Below are positions 57,289 through 64,000 of a stretch of DNA of 64,000 nt, piece after piece. Both the position numbers and the translations under genes were made by a program. Source of the DNA: Streptomyces sp. NBC_00425 (GTDB lineage Bacteria; Actinomycetota; Actinomycetes; Streptomycetales; Streptomycetaceae); assembly GCF_036030735.1 (NCBI RefSeq), contig NZ_CP107928.1, positions 5,642,001-5,706,000 of the forward strand. The letters are read 5' to 3'. Positions within the stretch are counted from its first letter, which is position 1; the number at the start of each line of letters is the position of its first letter. The notes beneath the pieces were generated by a model that did not search any database, was not told where the DNA came from, and was given only the letters and a program-made list of their open reading frames with translations.

Positions 57289-58235
57289 CGCGGGTCGCCG
57301 CCGTCGACTGCGGCACGAACTCCATCCGGCTGCTGGTCGCCGACGCGGACCCCGGGACCGGCGAACTCGTCGACCTGGACCGCCGGATGACGATCGTCCG
57401 GCTCGGCCAGGGCGTCGACCGCACCGGCCGGCTCGCGCCCGAGGCGCTGGAGCGGACGTTCGCCGCCTGCCGGGAGTACGCGGCCGCCATCAAGGAACTC
57501 GGCGCGCAGCGGCTGCGGTTCGTCGCCACGTCCGCCACCCGGGACGCCGAGAACCGGGAGGAGTTCGTGCGCGGGGTGCTGGACATCCTGGGCGTCGAGC
57601 CCGAGGTCATCACCGGCGACCAGGAGGCCGAGTTCTCCTTCACGGGGGCCACGAAGGAGCTCACCGGCCGCGACGACCTGGCCCGGCCCTACCTGGTGGT
57701 GGACATCGGCGGCGGCTCGACGGAGTTCGTCGTCGGCGACGACCGGGTGCGCGCCGCCCGCTCGGTCGACGTCGGCTGCGTGCGGATGACGGAGCGGCAT
57801 CTGGTCGTGGACGGGAAGGTCGCCGACCCGCCGTCCGAGGAGCAGATGGCGGCGATGCGCGCCGACATCGAGGCCGCCCTCGACCTCGCCGAGCGGACGG
57901 TCCCGCTGCGCGAGGCGCGCACCCTGGTCGGCCTGGCCGGCTCGGTCACCACGGTCTCGGCGATCGCCCAGGGGCTGCCGGAGTACGACTCCGCGGCCAT
58001 CCACCACTCACGCGTCTCGCACGACGAGGTCCGCGCGATCACCGAGCGGCTGCTGCGTTCCACCCACGCCGAGCGGGCGGCGATCGGCGCGATGCATCCG
58101 GGCCGGGTGGACGTGATCGGGGCGGGCGCGCTGGTGCTGCTGGCGATCATGGAGCGGACGGGTGCGCGGGAGGTCGTCGTGAGCGAGCACGACATCCTCG
58201 ACGGCATCGCGTTCCATACGGCACTCACGTCGTGA
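57285..58235 (+). CDS. ppx: Ppx/GppA exopolyphosphatase, with altered C-terminus
   Basis: A 316-residue ASKHA-fold phosphatase: VAAVDCGTNSIRLLVADAD (about 4-22), the catalytic VEPEVITGDQEAEFSF (about 107-122), and VVDIGGGSTEFVVG (about 140). It degrades polyphosphate or pppGpp. GTG 57285 overlaps the DUF501 stop. The last seven residues (FHTALTS) come from inserted DNA: the codons for DILDGIA recur at 58904-58924 followed by WSVA and a stop, which is probably the native ending. Activity is probably kept. Confidence 0.93.
   Translation: MTRVAAVDCGTNSIRLLVADADPGTGELVDLDRRMTIVRLGQGVDRTGRLAPEALERTFAACREYAAAIKELGAQRLRFVATSATRDAENREEFVRGVLDILGVEPEVITGDQEAEFSFTGATKELTGRDDLARPYLVVDIGGGSTEFVVGDDRVRAARSVDVGCVRMTERHLVVDGKVADPPSEEQMAAMRADIEAALDLAERTVPLREARTLVGLAGSVTTVSAIAQGLPEYDSAAIHHSRVSHDEVRAITERLLRSTHAERAAIGAMHPGRVDVIGAGALVLLAIMERTGAREVVVSEHDILDGIAFHTALTS
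58191..58212. repeat. Left copy of the 22-bp direct repeat flanking the toxin-antitoxin insertion
   Basis: It is identical over 22 bases to 58904-58925 and lies inside the end of ppx. The two copies enclose 691 bases that carry the toxin-antitoxin pair. Confidence 0.9.
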
Positions 58236-58277
58236 TGGTGCGGTAAGCGGTGATCCTCGGTGGACTCGGGTGGCTCA

Positions 58278-58309
58278 AGGCGCGCGGGCCCATGAGGACC
58301 CGCGTGCCT
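58278..58309. terminator. Convergent terminator between ppx and the toxin gene
   Basis: AGGCGCGCGGG (58278-58288) pairs with CCCGCGTGCCT (58299-58309), with one wobble pair and a 10-nt loop. It overlaps the toxin stop codon region. Confidence 0.65.
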
Positions 58310-58578
58310 CACAGGTTGCGGTAGATGTCGCGCCGGTTGCCCACCTTGACGACGAGGATGACGAGTTCACCGTCGTCCACTCGGTAGGCGACTCGGTAGT
58401 TGCCGACCCGGAGCCGGTAGAGCCCCGAGGCTCCAGTGAGTTTCTTGACGTCGGCACCCTCGCGGTACGGATCGTCGCCGAGCGCGGTCACCGCGGTCAG
58501 GATGCGCATGGCGTCGAGCCGAGCAATGTCGCTCAGCTGCCGCTGCGCAGCCGCGGTGAAGCGGAACGCGTACTTCAC
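58309..58578 (-). CDS. RelE/ParE-family toxin
   Basis: An 89-residue toxin of the RelE fold: FRFTAAAQRQLSDIARLDAM in the first helices, KKLTGASGLYRLRVGNYRVAYRV in the central sheet, and VVKVGNRRDIYRNL at the end, which carries the basic/Tyr residues typical of ribosome-dependent mRNA interferases. It overlaps the antitoxin gene by 4 bases (ATGA), antitoxin first. It lies inside the segment inserted at the ppx 3' end. Confidence 0.93.
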   Translation of the reverse strand: MKYAFRFTAAAQRQLSDIARLDAMRILTAVTALGDDPYREGADVKKLTGASGLYRLRVGNYRVAYRVDDGELVILVVKVGNRRDIYRNL

Positions 58579-58847
58579 GTGGCGCCTTCACCGTTCTCGG
58601 TGAACAGATCCGCCAGGAGTTCGGCCATGGTCACGGTGGGGCCGTTCTCGGCCAGGACCGCTTCGGCCTCTCGGGCCAACATGACGTCGGCCGCCTCTTC
58701 CAGGGCTTCGAAGTCCGCGATCGGTACCACGGCCGCCACCGGAGTGCCGTTGCGAGTGATTACCGTCGGGGTGCCTTCCTCGGCCAGGTTGATGCGCTCC
58801 GCGAGATGGGCGCGGGCTTCCCGTATGGTCACGGTGTCCTCGGTCAT
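58575..58847 (-). CDS. Phd/YefM-family antitoxin
   Basis: A 90-residue antitoxin with DTVTIREARAHLAERINLAE (about 4-23), then GTPTVITRNGTPVAAVVPIADFEAL, the Phd/YefM DNA-binding fold; the acidic C-terminal tail should wrap the toxin. The start at MTEDTVTIRE (58847) is preferred over upstream in-frame ATGs because the inverted repeat 58855-58876 sits just before it. It is expected to repress its own operon together with the toxin. Confidence 0.93.
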   Translation of the reverse strand: MTEDTVTIREARAHLAERINLAEEGTPTVITRNGTPVAAVVPIADFEALEEAADVMLAREAEAVLAENGPTVTMAELLADLFTENGEGAT

Positions 58848-58854
58848 GGCGCCA

Positions 58855-58876
58855 GTGTACGCGCTTGTGTGTACAC
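58855..58876 (-). promoter_or_regulatory. Operator-like inverted repeat upstream of the antitoxin gene
   Basis: GTGTAC (58855-58860), 10 bases, GTACAC (58871-58876), starting 8 bases before the antitoxin ATG. YefM/Phd regulators recognise TGTACA-type palindromes, so this is a natural autoregulatory site. Confidence 0.7.
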
Positions 58877-58903
58877 GCGGCCGGGGGCGAGTCGCGTTCG
58901 TCG

Positions 58904-58939
58904 GACATCCTCGACGGCATCGCGTGGTCGGTCGCGTAG
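58904..58939 (+). pseudogene. Displaced native 3' end of ppx
   Basis: Twelve codons (DILDGIAWSVA plus TAG) in the same reading as the ppx end, beginning with the 22 bases repeated at 58191-58212. It has no start codon and is evidently the original C-terminus left downstream of the inserted toxin-antitoxin segment. Confidence 0.8.
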
Positions 58940-59055
58940 CTCTCGGCCGGGCGTCCCGGTGCACTCTGCTGAGCAGGCGGGACGCGCGGATGAGCAGCTC
59001 TGGGGGCCCTTCGGGGCCCCTTCGGCACGTTCTCGCGAGACCCCGCCGGGAAAGT

Positions 59056-59073
59056 TCGTGAAGTTCTTCACAA
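59056..59073. promoter_or_regulatory. Rex-box-like operator 1
   Basis: TCGTGAAGTTCTTCACAA closely matches the Rex consensus TTGTGAAnnnnTTCACAA (inverted GTGAA/TTCAC around 4 bases). Rex senses NADH/NAD+ and is known to control respiratory genes, including a type II NADH dehydrogenase, in Streptomyces. Confidence 0.75.
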
Positions 59074-59135
59074 GGAATTCGGCCCTGTCGGAGGACGATC
59101 GTGTCCCGGTTGACCCTTCCGAGGGCCCAGCCCCC

Positions 59136-59153
59136 GTGTGAACGTGTTCAAAA
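59136..59153. promoter_or_regulatory. Rex-box-like operator 2
   Basis: GTGTGAACGTGTTCAAAA matches the Rex consensus in both half-sites with mismatches at the ends. It lies about 80 bases downstream of the first box. Confidence 0.6.
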
Positions 59154-59391
59154 GAGGCGGACGCGGACGTCTCGCGGGTGTCTCGAGAGGCGGGTCGCGG
59201 GGTGCTCACGGAGGCCTTCGGGAGCCGGAGAGGCAGCTCACGCGGCATTGACAACGCCATGCCCTACACGCTGGTTCCCGTTCTCCGCCATGATGTGGAT
59301 CACGCGGGGCGCGGAGGATAGCACACACCCTCGGGAAGCTTGTGAAGGGGCGCACGAGCGACCCCCCTGAACCGGGTGGATACTCGATGGC

Positions 59392-60786
59392 ATGAGCACC
59401 ACGGAGCGTCCCAGGATCCTCGTAGTAGGCGGTGGGTACGTAGGCCTGTACGCAGCTCGGCGCATTCTCAAGAAGATGCGCTACGGCGAGGCGACCGTCA
59501 CGGTCGTCGACCCCCGGTCGTACATGACCTACCAGCCCTTCCTCCCCGAAACCGCCGCCGGCAACATCTCCCCGCGCCATGTCGTCGTCCCGCTGCGACG
59601 CGTGCTGCCCAAGGCGGAGGTCCTCACCGGCCGGGTCACCACCATCGACCAGGACCGCAAGGTCGCCACGATCGCCCCGCTCGTGGGCGAGGCGTACGAG
59701 CTGCCCTTCGACTACCTGGTGATCGCGCTCGGCGCGGTCTCCCGCACCTTCCCGATCCCCGGCCTCGCCGAACAGGGCATCGGCATGAAGGGCGTCGAGG
59801 AGGCCATCGGCCTGCGCAACCACGTCCTCGAGCAGCTGGACAAGGCCGACTCCACGACCGACGAGGAGATCCGCCGCAAGGCGCTCACCTTCGTCTTCAT
59901 CGGCGGCGGGTTCGCCGGTGCGGAGACCATCGGTGAGGTCGAGGACCTGGCCCGCGACGCGGCCAAGTACTACAAGACCGTGTCCCGCGAGGACATGCGC
60001 TTCATCCTCGTGGACGCCGCGGACAAGATCCTGCCCGAGGTCGGCCCGAAGCTCGGCCAGTACGGCAAGGCCCACCTGGAGAGCCGGGGCGTGGAGATCT
60101 ACCTCTCCACCTCCATGGACTCCTGCGTCGACGGCCACGTCGTGCTGAAGAACGGACTCGAGGTCGACTCCAACACGATCGTGTGGACGGCCGGCGTCAA
60201 GCCGAACCCGGTCCTCGGTCGCTACGGCCTCCCGCTCGGCCCCCGCGGCCACGTCGACACCGCCGCCACCCTCCAGGTGCAGGGCACCGACTACATCTGG
60301 GCCGCCGGCGACAACGCCCAGGTCCCCGACGTCGCCGCCCGCAAGGCCGGCGTCGAGAACGCCTGGTGCCCGCCGAACGCGCAGCACGCGCTGCGTCAGG
60401 CCAAGGTCCTCGGCGACAACGTGATCTCCGGTATGCGGGGCTTCCCGCAGAAGGAGTACGCGCACTCCAACAAGGGTGCGGTGGCGGGCCTCGGCCTCCA
60501 CAAGGGCGTCGCGATGATCGTCATGGGCAAGGTGAAGATCAAGCTCAAGGGCCGTCTCGCCTGGTACATGCACCGTGGCTACCACGGCATGGCGATGCCG
60601 ACGTGGAACCGCAAGATCCGCGTCTTCGCCGACTGGACCCTCGGCATGTTCCTCAAGCGCGAGGTCGTGGCGCTGGGCGCGCTGGAGTCCCCGCGCGAGG
60701 AGTTCTACGAGGCCGCCAAGCCCGCCCCGGTCGCCGCGAAGCCGGCTGCCGCGAAGACCGAGAACGAGAAGGCCAACGCCTCCTGA
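59392..60786 (+). CDS. ndh: Type II NADH dehydrogenase (NDH-2)
   Basis: A 464-residue membrane-associated flavoprotein passing electrons from NADH to menaquinone without proton pumping. The FAD-binding ILVVGGGYVGLYAARRI is at about 9-25, the NADH-binding FVFIGGGFAGAETIGEVEDL at about 168, and the second FAD motif is YIWAAGDNAQVP (about 301). The C-terminal region (about 385-430) is amphipathic for membrane attachment, with an Ala/Lys/Pro tail. Two Rex-like sites upstream suggest redox control. Confidence 0.95.
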   Translation: MSTTERPRILVVGGGYVGLYAARRILKKMRYGEATVTVVDPRSYMTYQPFLPETAAGNISPRHVVVPLRRVLPKAEVLTGRVTTIDQDRKVATIAPLVGEAYELPFDYLVIALGAVSRTFPIPGLAEQGIGMKGVEEAIGLRNHVLEQLDKADSTTDEEIRRKALTFVFIGGGFAGAETIGEVEDLARDAAKYYKTVSREDMRFILVDAADKILPEVGPKLGQYGKAHLESRGVEIYLSTSMDSCVDGHVVLKNGLEVDSNTIVWTAGVKPNPVLGRYGLPLGPRGHVDTAATLQVQGTDYIWAAGDNAQVPDVAARKAGVENAWCPPNAQHALRQAKVLGDNVISGMRGFPQKEYAHSNKGAVAGLGLHKGVAMIVMGKVKIKLKGRLAWYMHRGYHGMAMPTWNRKIRVFADWTLGMFLKREVVALGALESPREEFYEAAKPAPVAAKPAAAKTENEKANAS

Positions 60787-60836
60787 CCTCAGGTCACCCG
60801 ACCTCGGGCCTGAGGGTCCGCGGTCACTGAACACCC

Positions 60837-60880
60837 CCGAAGGGGCCGTCCGCCATCCGTGGTGCGGGCGGCCCCTTCGG
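60837..60880 (+). terminator. Terminator hairpin after ndh
   Basis: A 17-bp stem with one wobble pair, CCGAAGGGGCCGTCCGC (60837-60853) with 60864-60880, and a 10-nt loop, 51 bases after the stop codon. Confidence 0.8.
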
Positions 60881-61018
60881 CGTGCGCCGACTGCCCGCCG
60901 CATGGCATGCGCACGTATTTTGCCCGGTCGTGACGGCCGCGCGGGACTGGACCACGCATACCGGCGTGTTTACGTGGTGACAGGACATTGCGGGATCACC
61001 GTCACGGAGGTGTGCATC

Positions 61019-62308
61019 ATGGCTGACGCCGCGCCGCGGCTCCATGGGCTCGTCGAACAGTTGCTGGGGGCTCCGTTCCCGCTGCGCGTCCGCGCCTGGG
61101 ACGGTTCGCAGGCGGGCCCGCCCGGCGCCCCCGTCCTCGTCGCGCACCACCGCAGAGCCCTGCGCCGTCTTCTCTTCAAGCCCGGCGAGCTGGGCCTCGC
61201 CCGCGCCTGGGTGGCCGGCGACCTGGACATCGAGGGCGACCTGTACACCGCGGTGGATCTCATCTCCGGCCTCGTCTGGGAGCGCGGCGAGGACGCCCGC
61301 ACCCTGTACCAGGCCCTGCGCGACCCCCGGTTCCGTGCGGCCGTCCGCGGGCTGCTGAAACTCGCCGGGCCCCCGCTGCCGCCCGCCCCGCCCCGCGAGG
61401 AGGTCCGCAGAGCCCGGCACCTGCACAGCCGGCGATCCGACAGACGCGCCGTCAGCCACCACTACGACGTCGGCAACGGGTTCTACGAGCTGGTCCTCGG
61501 TCCGTCCATGGTGTACTCGTGCGCCTACTGGGAGACCGCGGACGGCGCCCTCGAGGACGCCCAGCGCGACAAGCTCGAACTCGTCTGCCGCAAACTCGCC
61601 CTGACGCCCGGTCAACGGCTGCTGGACGTCGGCTGCGGCTGGGGCTCGATGGCGGTCCACGCCGCCCGCGAGCACGGCGTGCACGTCGTCGGGATCACCC
61701 TCTCCCAGGAGCAGGCGGCGTACGCCCGCAAGCGGGTCGCCGACGCCGGCCTCGCCGACCGGGTCGAGATCCGCGTCCAGGACTACCGGGACGTCGCCGA
61801 CGGCCCGTTCGACGCCGTCTCCTCCATCGGCATGGCCGAACACGTCGGCTCCGACAGATACCTCGCGTACGCGCGCGCCCTGCACGCGCTGCTGCGGCCG
61901 GGCGGCCGGCTGCTCAACCACCAGATCGCCCGCCGTCCGCAGCGCGACGAGTCGGCCTACGACGTGGACGCCTTCATCGACGCCTACGTCTTCCCGGACG
62001 GCGAACTCGCCCCCGTCGGCACCACCGTCGCCCAGCTCGAACGGGCCGGCTTCGAGGTCCGCGACGTCGAGTCGATCCGCGAGCACTACGCCCTCACCCT
62101 GCGCCGCTGGGTGACCCGTCTGGAGGACGGCTGGGACCGGGCCGTCCACCTGGCCGGGCCCGGCCGCGCCCGGGTCTGGCGGCTCTACATGGCCGCCTCC
62201 GCGGTCGCCTTCGAACGCAACCGCATCGGCGTCAACCAGGTCCTGGCCGTGCGCACCCCCGAGTCCGGGAACTCCGGGCTGCCGCTGCGCGCCCGCACGT
62301 GGAACTGA
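61019..62308 (+). CDS. cfa: Cyclopropane-fatty-acyl-phospholipid synthase family methyltransferase
   Basis: A 429-residue protein. The N-terminal lipid-binding-type domain (about 1-125, with GLARAWVAGDLDIEGDLYTA) is followed by the SAM-dependent core: AVSHHYDVGNGFYELVLG, SCAYWETADGALEDAQRDKL, motif I LDVGCGWGSMAVHAA (about 200) and HYALTLRRWVTRLE. This is the Cfa family that methylates or cyclopropanates acyl chains of phospholipids. ATG 61019 follows GGAGGTG. It begins 232 bases beyond ndh with its own promoter region. Confidence 0.93.
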   Translation: MADAAPRLHGLVEQLLGAPFPLRVRAWDGSQAGPPGAPVLVAHHRRALRRLLFKPGELGLARAWVAGDLDIEGDLYTAVDLISGLVWERGEDARTLYQALRDPRFRAAVRGLLKLAGPPLPPAPPREEVRRARHLHSRRSDRRAVSHHYDVGNGFYELVLGPSMVYSCAYWETADGALEDAQRDKLELVCRKLALTPGQRLLDVGCGWGSMAVHAAREHGVHVVGITLSQEQAAYARKRVADAGLADRVEIRVQDYRDVADGPFDAVSSIGMAEHVGSDRYLAYARALHALLRPGGRLLNHQIARRPQRDESAYDVDAFIDAYVFPDGELAPVGTTVAQLERAGFEVRDVESIREHYALTLRRWVTRLEDGWDRAVHLAGPGRARVWRLYMAASAVAFERNRIGVNQVLAVRTPESGNSGLPLRARTWN

Positions 62309-62321
62309 CGGAACGACAGAA

Positions 62322-62353
62322 GGGCCCGGCGCCGTGGGGACGACGCCGGGCCC
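62322..62353. terminator. Convergent terminator hairpin
   Basis: GGGCCCGGCG (62322-62331) pairs with CGCCGGGCCC (62344-62353) between the cfa gene and the converging permease gene. Confidence 0.75.
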
Positions 62354-62367
62354 GACCGCTTCCGCCG

Positions 62368-64000
62368 TTACTCGGACTTGATCGCCGTCAGCATGTTCAG
62401 GCGGGACGCCCGCCGGGCCGGCCAGAGCGCCGCCAGGATGCCCACCGCCGCAGCGAGCGCCAGGAAGACCGCCATCCGGCCCCAGGGCACGACGAGTTCG
62501 TACGTGGCCATCCTCGTGCCGAGCAGTTCGCCCGCCGCCCAGCCGAAGAACACGCCGAGGCCGATGCCGAGCACCCCGCCGAAGAGCGAGATCACCAGCG
62601 ACTCCAGCCGGACCATCCGCTTGACCGACCTGCGGTCCAGGCCGATCGCCCGCAGCATGCCGATCTCCTGGGAGCGCTCGAAGACGGACATCGCGAGGGT
62701 GTTGACGACCCCGAGCACCGCGACGATCACGGCCATCGCGAGCAGCCCGTAGAGCATGTTGAGCAGCAGCGTGAACATCTTCGCGATCTCGTCGGAGAGG
62801 TCCTGCTTGCTCTGGACCTTGATGGCCGGGTTGGAGCCGAGGGCCTTCTCCAGCCGGTCCTTCGTGCCGTCCGAGACGCCGTCGGACGTCTTGACCATGA
62901 CCTGCATGTCGGACGGGTCCTCGACGTGCGGGGCAAGCGCCGAGTTGTCGAGGAGGATGCCCCGGATCAGCTCGTTGCTCTCGTACACCCCGGCGACCGT
63001 CAGCCGCTGGCTGCTGCCGTCCTCGTAGTGCACCGTGAAGGCCGAACCGGCCTTCCAGCCGTAGGACTTCGCGGTGTCCGCGTCGGCGACGACCTGCGAG
63101 CCGCCCACCGTGAAGGCGCCGTTGTCCATCGGGAGGTCGGTGAGCTCGCCGAAGGCGGAGCCGGTGACGCCGGTGAGGAACTCGGTGTTGCCGGCGATGC
63201 GGGCGGGCGCGTTGCGCATCGGGCTGGTGGCGGTCACCCCGTCGACGGCCTTCAGCTTCGCGTCGACGTCCGGGGAGAGCCCGTTGCCGTTGGCCATCGA
63301 CACGACGTAGTCCGCCTTGATCGCGGAGGACGCCATCTTGTCGATGGACTTCTGCAGGCTGCCCGCCATCACCGTCATGCCGGTGATCAGGGTCAGGCCG
63401 ATCATCAGCGCGGAGGCGGTGGCCGCCGTGCGGCGCGGGTTGCGCACCGAGTTCTGCCGGGCCAGCTTCCCGGACACCCCGAAGATCCGCAGGAGGGGCG
63501 CGGAGGCCGCGATCAGCGGGCGGGACAGCAGCGGGGTGAGGATGAAGACGCCGATGATCAGCAGGACCGCGCCGAGGCCCATGGGAGCCTGGCCGTCGGA
63601 GCCGTCCATCGTCGTCGCGGCGAGGACGACGGCGACGCCCGCCGCCGAGAACAGCGCGCCCAGCGTGTTGCGCAGCACCAGCGACTTGGCGGTCGCGGCG
63701 GCGTGCACGCTGCTCATCGCGGCGACCGGCGGGATCTTCGCGGCCCGGCGACCGGGCAGCCAGGCCGCCACCATGGTGATGACGATGCCGACGGCCATGG
63801 CGGTGGCGACCGTGCCGGGCGTGACCACGAGCGGACCGTCGGGGACGGTCGCCCCGAGCGTCCCGAGCAGCGAGCGCAGCCCGGCGCCGATGCCGATGCC
63901 GGCGACCAGCCCGGTCACCCCGGCGACCGTGCCGACCACGAACGCCTCGACCAGCACGGACCGGGTGACCTGGCGGCGGGAGGCGCCGACGGCCCGCATG
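62368..64000 (-). CDS. ABC transporter permease, C-terminal part (5' end outside window)
   Basis: The visible 543 residues comprise an FtsX-type unit entered in MRAVGASRRQVTRSVLVEAF, a middle soluble domain (about 215-390), and the C-terminal FtsX unit with FERSQEIGMLRAIGLDRRSV and final helices. The plan matches the permease at 39360-41939, so the two are distant paralogues of the MacB/FtsX class. The reading frame is open to the window edge, and the N-terminus and any ATPase partner lie beyond it. Confidence 0.93.
   Translation of the reverse strand, partial: MRAVGASRRQVTRSVLVEAFVVGTVAGVTGLVAGIGIGAGLRSLLGTLGATVPDGPLVVTPGTVATAMAVGIVITMVAAWLPGRRAAKIPPVAAMSSVHAAATAKSLVLRNTLGALFSAAGVAVVLAATTMDGSDGQAPMGLGAVLLIIGVFILTPLLSRPLIAASAPLLRIFGVSGKLARQNSVRNPRRTAATASALMIGLTLITGMTVMAGSLQKSIDKMASSAIKADYVVSMANGNGLSPDVDAKLKAVDGVTATSPMRNAPARIAGNTEFLTGVTGSAFGELTDLPMDNGAFTVGGSQVVADADTAKSYGWKAGSAFTVHYEDGSSQRLTVAGVYESNELIRGILLDNSALAPHVEDPSDMQVMVKTSDGVSDGTKDRLEKALGSNPAIKVQSKQDLSDEIAKMFTLLLNMLYGLLAMAVIVAVLGVVNTLAMSVFERSQEIGMLRAIGLDRRSVKRMVRLESLVISLFGGVLGIGLGVFFGWAAGELLGTRMATYELVVPWGRMAVFLALAAAVGILAALWPARRASRLNMLTAIKSE

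Larger units (their letters stand above)
58940..59391. promoter_or_regulatory. Promoter region of the NADH dehydrogenase gene
   Basis: About 450 bases without a gene. It holds two Rex-like boxes (59056-59073 and 59136-59153). TTGACA occurs at 59247-59252 but no well-spaced -10 is evident. GGATAG (59316-59321) is a possible -10. Confidence 0.5.

Noticed and set aside
58213..58925. The toxin-antitoxin insertion as an insertion sequence
   Set aside because: There is no transposase and no terminal inverted repeat, and the 22-bp duplication is longer than usual target-site duplications; a site-specific or recombinational origin fits better.

Overview
The window is core chromosome of a high-GC actinomycete, almost certainly a Streptomyces. 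Evidence: very GC-rich coding with G/C-ending codons, frequent GTG starts, resuscitation-promoting-factor (Rpf) cell-wall hydrolases, many membrane-anchored Pro/Gly-rich proteins, and a gene order (galTEK, ppc, pth-rplY-prs-glmU, mfd, mazG, two rpf genes, eno, divIC, ppx, ndh, cfa) that I recall as typical of Streptomyces. No integrase, transposase, rRNA or CRISPR array is visible. One tRNA (Gln, UUG) is present.

Layout. 1-767: C-terminal end of an ABC-F ATPase. 957-4929: tandem paralogous membrane-anchored beta-propeller proteins. 5213-7903: an atypical response regulator, small membrane and hypothetical genes, a GNAT enzyme and a small secreted protein. 8004-13466: sodium:solute symporter divergent from the Leloir operon galT-galE-galK. 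13543-18840: GNAT, an orphan LuxR-type regulator, a MarR regulator with a clear operator divergent from a trans-aconitate-methyltransferase-like gene plus VOC protein, a CsbD-like protein, and a desaturase-TetR operon. 19132-26818: ppc, a membrane protein, then pth, rplY, prs, glmU and tRNA-Gln, all on the minus strand.

26834-34502 is the most unusual part: an HTH protein with a LAGLIDADG-like motif beside the tRNA, an orphan DesK-like kinase, and a compact cluster of four genes built from polymorphic-toxin effector and immunity domains. These are a YwqJ-type deaminase with a SUKH-3 protein on the minus strand, and, divergently, a WHH-nuclease/SUKH fusion followed by an Imm35/deaminase/SUKH-4 fusion. 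Base composition by strand appears to flip near the tRNA.

34733-45805: DivIVA-like coiled-coil protein with a 32-bp tandem repeat at its 3' end, an acetate-type symporter with its DUF485 partner, an ABC exporter-type pair, and mfd. 45966-52023: small antitoxin-like protein, secreted HNH nuclease, GH-like Tat protein, SurA-like lipoprotein, MazG and a cytochrome P450. 52242-58235: rpfC-like, rpfA-like (behind a c-di-AMP riboswitch), eno, divIC, DUF501 and ppx. The 3' end of ppx has been displaced by a ~0.7-kb insertion carrying a RelE/Phd-type toxin-antitoxin pair between 22-bp direct repeats. 59392-64000: type II NADH dehydrogenase behind two Rex-like boxes, a cyclopropane-fatty-acid-synthase-like enzyme, and the C-terminal part of an ABC permease.

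All product names rest on reading motifs and family resemblance; no database search was run.
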